Positions 58,177-64,000 of a stretch of DNA of 64,000 nucleotides are shown piece after piece. The stretch lies in the NCBI GenBank assembly GCA_016713645.1, contig JADJOU010000016.1, positions 4,291-68,290 on the forward strand, given 5' to 3'. How positions within the stretch are numbered: the first letter of the stretch is position 1; each line of letters starts with the position of its first letter. A program made the translations under genes and the position numbers. The notes beneath the pieces are model-generated. The model was not told the origin of the DNA. It searched no databases and saw only the letters and a list, made by a program, of their open reading frames with translations. The DNA comes from Bacteroidota bacterium. GTDB taxonomy: Bacteria > Bacteroidota > Bacteroidia > Chitinophagales > JADJOU01.

Positions 58177-59577
58177 CTATATATGCAAAGCTCTTTTTCC
58201 CGTCGCATCCAAACAAGCCTCTTTGAAAGCCTCTGAATAAGTAGGATGTGGATGGCTCATGCGAGAGATATCCTCTGCAGATGCGCGATATTCCATCGCT
58301 ACCACTGCTTCGATAATCAAGTCCGCAATGCGAGGCCCAATCATCTGCACGCCGAGTATTTCATCTGTTTTGCTATCAGCCAAGACTTTGATAAATCCAT
58401 CTGTATCCATAGAAGCTCTGGCTCTACCGCTCGCTTTGAATGGGAATTTACCCACTTTATACGCCGCGCCTTCTGCCTTTAATTCATCTTCTGTCTTGCC
58501 CACGCCCGCTGCCTCTGGCCAAGTATAAGCGACTCCAGGAATGAGGTTATAATTGATGTGCGGTTTCTGTCCTGCTATAATTTCTGCAACATATACGCCC
58601 TCTTCTTCTGCTTTGTGCGCGAGCATCGCTCCTTTCACCACATCTCCAATCGCATAAATACCTGGTACATTGGTCTGACAATGGTCATCGGTCTTCACGC
58701 GCTTGCGCTCATCGAGTTCTACTCCTGCATTTTCCAAGCCCAATCCCTCTGTATACGGACTTCTGCCCACTGCTACCAAGCAATAATCCCCTTTGATCTC
58801 CACTGGTTTGCCATCTGCTTCAGCTGTAACTGTCACATCTTTGCCCTTGACAGTTGCGCCAGTCACCTTATGTGAAGTGAGAATACTAAAGCCCTGCTTC
58901 TTTAACAACCTCGCCATTTCCTTGCCCACTTCGCTATCCAATGAAGGAACGATTCTATCTAAGTATTCCACGACAGTCACTTTTGAGCCCAAGCGACCAT
59001 AGACCGACCCCAATTCGACGCCGATGATACCGCCGCCGATGATGATGAGGTGTTTTGGAATTTCCTTTAATTTCAAGGCCTCTGTAGAAGTGATGATGCG
59101 CTCCTTATCTATAGGTAGAAAAGGGAGTTTCGTCGGTTTTGATCCTGTAGCGATAATGGTCTTATCTGTTGATATAATGACTTCTGTTTTATCATCTTTG
59201 ACTACCTTAATTGTACTTTTATCGACAAATGAGCCCAATCCATTGATGACGTCAATTTTATTTTTCTTCATCAAAAAATCAATCCCCGCGCAGGTTTGAG
59301 AGACGACTTCCGCCTTTCTCTTGATCATTTGACTGAAATCGATATCCATTTTGCCTATATTGATTCCATGCTCTGCAAATTCCTTGGTCGCCTTATAATA
59401 ATGCTCCGAACTATCCAATAGTGCCTTTGAAGGAATGCAGCCCACATTGAGGCAAGTACCACCCAGCGTGCTGTATTTCTCTATCAATGCCACTTTCATG
59501 CCCAATTGAGCGCATCTAATCGCCGCCACATAACCACCTGGTCCACCACCTATAATTGTAATATCGTATTTGCTCAT
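58177..59577 (-). CDS. lpdA: Dihydrolipoyl dehydrogenase (E3)
   Basis: 466 residues. It reoxidises dihydrolipoamide of 2-oxoacid dehydrogenases with FAD and NAD. The FAD motif GGGPGGYVAAIRCAQLG, redox cysteines C42 and C47 in GGTCLNVGCIPSK, the NAD-binding GGGIIGVELGSVYGRLGSK and the C-terminal active-site MSHPHPTYSEAF (H444, E449) are all present. The frame is intact. No 2-oxoacid dehydrogenase partner adjoins; sucB is at 3985. Confidence 0.97.
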   Translation of the reverse strand: MSKYDITIIGGGPGGYVAAIRCAQLGMKVALIEKYSTLGGTCLNVGCIPSKALLDSSEHYYKATKEFAEHGINIGKMDIDFSQMIKRKAEVVSQTCAGIDFLMKKNKIDVINGLGSFVDKSTIKVVKDDKTEVIISTDKTIIATGSKPTKLPFLPIDKERIITSTEALKLKEIPKHLIIIGGGIIGVELGSVYGRLGSKVTVVEYLDRIVPSLDSEVGKEMARLLKKQGFSILTSHKVTGATVKGKDVTVTAEADGKPVEIKGDYCLVAVGRSPYTEGLGLENAGVELDERKRVKTDDHCQTNVPGIYAIGDVVKGAMLAHKAEEEGVYVAEIIAGQKPHINYNLIPGVAYTWPEAAGVGKTEDELKAEGAAYKVGKFPFKASGRARASMDTDGFIKVLADSKTDEILGVQMIGPRIADLIIEAVVAMEYRASAEDISRMSHPHPTYSEAFKEACLDATGKRALHI

Positions 59578-59782
59578 CGTATTTTATTTCATTTTCGGCA
59601 AAAGTAAGGAAGTTGGCAATCTACTTCGATAAATAGTTGTAAAAATTCCATTTTCATCAAAGTCAGACTATAAAATCAAACCACATTCAATATATTCATC
59701 ATTTAATCCGACATTTATTTTCACTCCGCATCCTTTATATAATTAGGGATTACATGGATTATCAAGTCTTTAATGCATTTTT

Positions 59783-59815
59783 TTTGTTCCATTCTATTTT
59801 ACATTTCTATCTTTG
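59783..59815 (+). promoter_or_regulatory. Promoter of the CFA/C9-methyltransferase-like gene
   Basis: TTTG (59783-59786) and TATCTTTG (59808-59815) are 21 bp apart, a close match to the Bacteroidota consensus. The ATG follows at 59846, leaving a short leader. Confidence 0.7.
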
Positions 59816-59845
59816 CGCTCTTTAATTAAATTTATAATATCTTAT

Positions 59846-61026
59846 ATGTCTAAAAATGCTTTAGATTTTATTGTAGTAAAATCTCCCAGTGTAGCATCTA
59901 CCTACAAAACTGAAACAAACCTTCATTCTCTACGTTTATTGAGGATTACGTAAACCAAAGAGTTGACCTCAACGGAAATTTTGAAGAATTCATGTCCGTC
60001 AGAAACACTTTTTTTGATTATACCTTAACAGGTCATCATTTGAAGTTCTTGACGACAAGATTTATTCCAGAGGTGTTGATTCACTCAAAAGCACAAGATG
60101 AGAGAATCATCCGCGATCACTACGATAGAGGAAATGACTTCTTCGCGTCTTTCTTAGGACCAAGAATGATTTATACATCTGGATTTTTCCATGATTTGAA
60201 TGAGTCTCTTGAAGTAGCTCAAGATAGAAAAATGCAAATGGTTTGTAGCAAATTGAATATGAAAGCTGGAAATTCGCATTTGGATATCGGATGTGGATGG
60301 GGAACTTTGGTAACTTATGCTGCTAAGCACTTCGGAACATACTCTACAGGAGTTACAATCGCTCAAGATGGTAAGGATAGCGGAGATAGAAGAGCTGCTG
60401 AAAACGGCGTTTCTGATAGAGCAAAATATATCAGACAAGATTATAGAGATATCGATCCAAACAAAAAATACGATCATATCACATGTTTGGAAATGGGTGA
60501 GCACGTAGGTATTCGCAAATTCCAACGTTTCATCAACCAAATATATAGTTTGTTAGATGACAATGGAACATTCTATATCCAACAAGCAGGTTTGCGAGCG
60601 AATACAGGATTCTGGACAAAAGGCCAACACTGGGAAGACCTTTGCTGGGGTATGTTCATGAACGAGTATATCTTCTCTGGTGCTGATGCTTCAACTCCTT
60701 TGGCATTCTTGACTCAATGTTTACAAGATGCTAACTTTGAAGTTCAAAACGTAGAAAACGTAGGTATTCACTATTCACACACGATCCAACACTGGTATAA
60801 CAACTGGATGCAGAATGAGGAATTCATCACTGGAAAATATGGTGTATGGTGGTTTAGAATGTGGCAAGTATTCTTGAAATGGTCTGTTATCGTAGCAGGA
60901 CAAGGTTCTTCTACATGCTGGGCAATTACAGCTTACAAAAACTTAAATAGCTTCGATAGAAATCAATGGATTGGTAGAGCTAATCTTGGTTCAAGAATGA
61001 ACTTAGAGACTCCCATTACTTTGTAA
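59846..61026 (+). CDS. CFA-synthase family methyltransferase resembling sphingolipid C9-methyltransferase
   Basis: About 393 residues after adding one base near 59920-59925: the ATG at 59846 gives MSKNALDFIVVKSPSVASTY, KTETNPSFSTFIEDYVNQRV and then EEFMSVRNTFFDYTLTGHH. The class I SAM site is LDIGCGWGTLVTYAAKHFG. HYDRGNDFFASFLGPRMIYT, ITCLEMGEHVGIRKFQRFIN and the late GADASTPLAFL, IHYSHTIQHWYNNWM and GQGSSTCWAITAYKNLNS mark the cyclopropane-fatty-acid synthase family. The last three segments look, from memory, closer to fungal sphingolipid C9-methyltransferases than to standard bacterial Cfa. It likely acts on lipids; the product is inferred. Confidence 0.8.
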
Positions 61027-61062
61027 TATTGATGTCCAAATAAAATTATTCACACAATTTAT

Positions 61063-61096
61063 AATCCCCGATAAAGTTTTTATCGGGGATTTTTTT
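61063..61096 (+). terminator. Terminator of the methyltransferase gene
   Basis: AATCCCCGATA pairs with TATCGGGGATT around a 6-base loop and is followed by a T7 tract (61090-61096). Confidence 0.9.
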
Positions 61097-61119
61097 AATC
61101 ACCAAACGCAAAGGTAAAG

Positions 61120-61804
61120 ATGCCATCAAAACTCGAAAAGTTTGCCGAATTGGATGTTTTGAAGAATGTATTTCAAAATTTCAATTTCAAAGAACCGCAA
61201 TTAATGCATGAAAAAGCGCCTATTCAAATGAAAGGGCTTTGGCATAAAAATTATTTTGGCAATCAAAATCCGATTGTACTCGAACTCGCCTGCGGCAGGG
61301 GAGAATATACCGTGGCTTTAGGAGAGCGATTCCCCAATAAAAATTTTATTGGCATCGATATCAAGGGAAATAGAATTCACACCGGTGCGACGCAAGCGCG
61401 CGATAGAAATTTGAACAATGTGGCTTTTTTGCGCAGCTATATTCAAATCATCCACCACTTCTTCGAGCGAAATGAAATTGCAGAGATTTGGATTACCTTT
61501 CCAGACCCATTTCCCAGCAAGAGCGATCGGATGAATCGACTGACTTCGCCGCGATTTCTGGATTATTATAGACAGATTTTTGAAGCCCATATTCCCATCC
61601 ATTTCAAGACAGATAATTTGCCTTTGTTTAGGTATACCTTGGGCGTGCTCGATGGACGTGGCATTGAACCTGAAGAATATGTAGAGAATATCTATGCCAT
61701 CGATAAAAAAGTGGATGATATATTAAAAATTGAGACCTATTATGAGCGCTTGCACCCCCATTTGCTAAAAAACAGCTCATTCGCATTTTTTTTTGCACTT
61801 TTGA
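61120..61804 (+). CDS. trmB: tRNA (guanine-N7-)-methyltransferase, frameshift near the end
   Basis: Methylates G46 of tRNAs. VLELACGRGEYTVALGERFP is the SAM site, followed by NFIGIDIKGNRI, EIWITFPDPFPS and HFKTDNLPLF, all diagnostic of TrmB. The listed frame runs to 61914 with an implausible His/Arg tail that overlaps the next gene. One A missing from the run at 61767-61772 would give a natural end HLLKKQLIRIFFLHF at 61804, so I place the stop there. About 228 residues. Confidence 0.9.
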
Positions 61805-61834
61805 CCTCTCCATTTCACGAATTAAAGATACGCC

Positions 61835-62833
61835 ATGTCCACCGTCAAGTACATTTTGCTCGCATTTATCCCATATCTATTTGCATGCCAAGGAAATCAA
61901 AAAGAACAGGCTGAACCTGCAGTGGAAAACAAAGAATCTTCTATAGATCCCCAATCCCTTCCTCCATTCAACGCCGATTCTGCTTATGCCTTTGTCGCAA
62001 AGCAAGTCAGTTTTGGTCCGCGGGTGCCGAATAGCGAAGGCCATGCACAATGCGCTGCATGGATGATTGCCCTGCTCAAGTCTTTCGCAGATACAGTTAT
62101 CGTTCAAAAAGCAGACCTCAAAGCATTTGATGGAAAAGTATTGCACGCAAAAAATATCATCGCCTCATTCAATCCACAAAGCGAAACGCGCATCATGCTA
62201 TCTGCCCACTGGGATACGAGACCCTTTGCAGATCAAGACAGCAAAGACCAAGACAAACCCATCGACGGCGCCAATGACGGTGCTAGCGGCGTGGGGATAT
62301 TATTAGAAATTGCGCGTGCCTATCGTATTCAAAAACCGAGTATCGGCGTGGATATCATTCTCTGGGATGCGGAGGATTACGGTCAGCCCGCTGATAGCAA
62401 ATTCCCCGAAATGGAAGATTCCTATTGCTTGGGTTCACAATATTGGGCAAAGAATATGCACCGCCCGAATTATATGGCGAAATGGGGCATCCTCTTAGAT
62501 ATGTGCGGAGCCTTGGGCGCCAGCTTTAGCAAAGAACAACAATCGGTGAAATTTGCGGGCAACCTCGTCGATCGAACATGGCAAAATGCGCAGACTTTGG
62601 GCTATAGTTCCATCTTTCTGCAGGAATATGGCGATCCCATCATCGATGATCACTACTATATCAATACCCTGGCGCATATCCCGACCATCGATATCATCCA
62701 TCGCACCAATTCAACGCGCTCTGGCTTTGGGCCCTATTGGCATACACACAACGACAATATGAACTCCATCGATAAGAATGTTTTGAGGGCGGTGGGCGAA
62801 ACGGTGATTTATACTGTTGCTCAAGAAAAATAA
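61835..62833 (+). CDS. M28-family zinc peptidase / glutaminyl cyclase-like lipoprotein
   Basis: 332 residues. Signal and lipobox MSTVKYILLAFIPYLFACQG put it at the envelope as a lipoprotein. The M28 signature follows: SAHWDTRPFAD, DGANDGASGVGILLEIARAY with the bridging Asp, WDAEDYG with the catalytic acid, and a late THNDNMNSIDK with His. This set is shared by aminopeptidases and glutaminyl-peptide cyclotransferases; the DTRPFAD and WDAEDYG forms favour the cyclase branch. It may cap N-terminal Gln of exported proteins, which T9SS and Sec signal cleavage often expose; that is inference. Confidence 0.82.
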   Translation: MSTVKYILLAFIPYLFACQGNQKEQAEPAVENKESSIDPQSLPPFNADSAYAFVAKQVSFGPRVPNSEGHAQCAAWMIALLKSFADTVIVQKADLKAFDGKVLHAKNIIASFNPQSETRIMLSAHWDTRPFADQDSKDQDKPIDGANDGASGVGILLEIARAYRIQKPSIGVDIILWDAEDYGQPADSKFPEMEDSYCLGSQYWAKNMHRPNYMAKWGILLDMCGALGASFSKEQQSVKFAGNLVDRTWQNAQTLGYSSIFLQEYGDPIIDDHYYINTLAHIPTIDIIHRTNSTRSGFGPYWHTHNDNMNSIDKNVLRAVGETVIYTVAQEK

Positions 62834-62866
62834 CCATTTATTTATTTTACAAACCCTTTCATCTTG

Positions 62867-62874
62867 TACCTTTG
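62867..62874 (+). promoter_or_regulatory. -7 box placing idi near-leaderless
   Basis: TACCTTTG matches TAnnTTTG and ends six bases before the idi ATG at 62881; a TTTA lies 22 bp upstream in the -33 place. A TTG upstream in frame (62872) falls inside this box, which supports the ATG as start. Confidence 0.5.
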
Positions 62875-62880
62875 TCATCT

Positions 62881-63393
62881 ATGGAAGAACAAGTCGTCTT
62901 AGTCGATATCGAGGACCAAATTTTGGGTTATATGCCCAAAAGCGAAGCGCATGAAAAAGGGCTCTTGCACAGGGCCATCAGTATATTGATATACAATAGT
63001 GAAGGGAAAATGCTCATACAGCAGCGCGCCCTATCGAAGTATCACTGGGCGGGAATATGGAGCAATGCCTGCTGTTCACATCCCAGAAAAGGCGAGAAAT
63101 ATATCGAATGCGCAACGAGGAGATTAAAAGAAGAATTGAATTTCGATACCCAACTGAGTCATGCCTTTACCTTTATTTACAAGGCTTTTGACGAAGCGAG
63201 TGGATTGACTGAACACGAATTGGACTATGTATTCATCGGCAAATTCAATGGGGATATCGATTTCAATCGCGAGGAAGTGCAAGCCGTGGAATGGATATCC
63301 ATTGAAGATTTAGAAGAGGATATCGAAAACAATCCAGACAAATATTCTTTTTGGTTCAAAATAATTCTCGATAAAATCCGCCAACAAGGATGA
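62881..63393 (+). CDS. idi: Isopentenyl-diphosphate delta-isomerase, type I
   Basis: 170 residues of Nudix-like fold that interconverts IPP and DMAPP for isoprenoid synthesis. LLHRAISILIYN with MLIQQRALSKYHWAGIWSNA, the active Cys in NACCSHPR and the acid-rich ATRRLKEELNF and LTEHELDYVFIG are diagnostic. The ATG overlaps no upstream frame, and the stop overlaps the next gene (ATGA). Confidence 0.95.
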   Translation: MEEQVVLVDIEDQILGYMPKSEAHEKGLLHRAISILIYNSEGKMLIQQRALSKYHWAGIWSNACCSHPRKGEKYIECATRRLKEELNFDTQLSHAFTFIYKAFDEASGLTEHELDYVFIGKFNGDIDFNREEVQAVEWISIEDLEEDIENNPDKYSFWFKIILDKIRQQG

Positions 63394-64000
63394 TTTATTC
63401 CAAAGAAATTCAAGCTTATCTATCAAGCCACAGCAGTGCGATTCATCCCATCCTCGATGAATTAGAGCGCGAGACCCATCTAAAATATTTAATGCCGAAT
63501 ATGCTCTCGGGAAGAGAACAGGGCATGTTTTTAAATATGTTGGTCTCCATTTCAAATGCAAAACACATCGTCGAAATCGGCACCTATACGGGATATGCCG
63601 CCTTGTGTATGGCTTATGCATTGCCTGCAGATGGCATGATACAAGCCTTTGAATTGAATCCAGAATTGGAGGAAATTATTCGTCGATATTTCCAAAAAGC
63701 GGGGATAGAAAATAAATTGAAACTGCATATTGGCGATGCAAAAAAGGAATTGGCGCATATAGATCAACCCATCGATATGGTATTTATAGATGCCGACAAA
63801 CAGGGTTATGCGGAATATTACGACAAAATTTTTGACCGAGTAAAATCAGGCGGATTGATTATCGCTGACAATGTACTTTGGAATGGAAAAGTGGTCGAAG
63901 AAAATCCAAATACCGATACCCGGGCTTTGATTGAATTCAATCAAAAAGTGCAAAGCGACGAAAGGGTGGAGAATATGATATTGCCGCTGAGGGATGGGCT
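63390..64000 (+). CDS. Class I SAM O-methyltransferase, partial at window end
   Basis: The ATG at 63390 overlaps the idi stop. The 203 visible residues run to the window edge without a stop. They contain EIGTYTGYAALCMAYALP (SAM site), IDMVFIDADKQGYAEYYD and IIADNVLWNGKVV with metal-site-type acids, as in catechol/caffeoyl-CoA O-methyltransferase-like TrmR/YrrM proteins. Members of this group include tRNA uridine-5-oxyl methyltransferase, so a small-molecule or a tRNA substrate is possible. Confidence 0.85.
   Translation, partial: MIYSKEIQAYLSSHSSAIHPILDELERETHLKYLMPNMLSGREQGMFLNMLVSISNAKHIVEIGTYTGYAALCMAYALPADGMIQAFELNPELEEIIRRYFQKAGIENKLKLHIGDAKKELAHIDQPIDMVFIDADKQGYAEYYDKIFDRVKSGGLIIADNVLWNGKVVEENPNTDTRALIEFNQKVQSDERVENMILPLRDG

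Noticed and set aside
61805..61914. C-terminal extension of trmB to 61914
   Set aside because: The extension is unlike TrmB, overlaps the start of the next gene by 80 bp and disappears when one A is restored to the A-run at 61767.
1..64000. tRNA, rRNA, tmRNA or RNase P genes
   Set aside because: Reading both strands by eye I found no cloverleaf with a GGTTCGANTCC-type T arm and no rRNA landmarks; a covariance-model scan would be decisive.

Overview
The window looks like about 64 kb of a chromosome from a Bacteroidota bacterium, probably near the Chitinophagales/Saprospirales part of the phylum. Several things point there: TAnnTTTG (-7) promoter boxes; TonB-dependent receptors with a carboxypeptidase-regulatory-like N-domain; type IX secretion (T9SS) sorting tails; DUF4197, DUF4421, DUF4377, MreBCD, type-B L31 and CBS/NAD-kinase genes typical of the phylum; and A+T-rich DNA. 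It is mostly ordinary chromosome with short accessory stretches. I see no rRNA, tRNA, CRISPR array, phage or complete insertion sequence.

Layout. 1-272: 3' end of a TonB-dependent receptor. 273-1267: gene-free DNA packed with dispersed and inverted repeats. 1268-3900: a decaying array of small lipoprotein genes alternating with remnants of secreted-protein genes. 3985-5250: sucB. 5417-8231: META/DUF4377 and DUF4197 proteins and a PhoR-like kinase. 8294-12935: the rimP-nusA-infB operon. 13306-18129: DUF2330 protein with an NqrB/RnfD-like membrane protein, a DUF4421 barrel and tilS. 18251-20543: a second copy of the long dispersed repeat, sufS, and a GIY-YIG nuclease gene inside a palindromic inverted repeat. 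20670-25358: a large, broken M4 metalloprotease with a C2-like insert, four CUB domains, PKD/Ig domains and a T9SS tail. 25570-36531: cysD, lysine-forming saccharopine dehydrogenase, rpmE2, mreBCD, a RemB/Wzi-like barrel, a TlpA-like protein, a hydrolase, a CBS protein and nadK. 36550-47207: HIT and greA, then an operon of TonB-dependent receptor, giant secreted protein and PorV-like/OmpA fusion. 47337-55783: 2-hydroxyacid dehydrogenase, GH3 protein, a TPR-like unknown, a T9SS cargo protein and penicillin-binding protein 1A. 55988-57793: a lipoprotein and a DUF4143 ATPase with a duplicated 45-bp sequence in front. 58177-64000: lpd, a CFA-synthase/sphingolipid-C9-methyltransferase-like enzyme, trmB, an M28 peptidase, idi and an O-methyltransferase.

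How genes work together. rimP-nusA-infB is the conserved translation/transcription-elongation operon, and mreBCD builds the elongation scaffold. sucB and lpd are two subunits of the 2-oxoglutarate dehydrogenase complex encoded 54 kb apart. The receptor/secreted protein/PorV-OmpA operon looks like one cell-surface module. The methyltransferase is the best candidate for unusual lipid chemistry.

Important caveat. More than twenty genes or gene pieces carry single-base frameshifts, mostly one base missing from short homopolymers, including in essential genes (nusA twice, the PBP1A gene, sufS, nadK). This pattern fits uncorrected indel errors in the read assembly better than mass pseudogenisation. 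I therefore annotate such genes over their full span and name the break. The lipoprotein array, the protease N-terminus (which also has an in-frame stop) and nadK (which also lacks about 32 bases) show damage beyond simple homopolymer slips.
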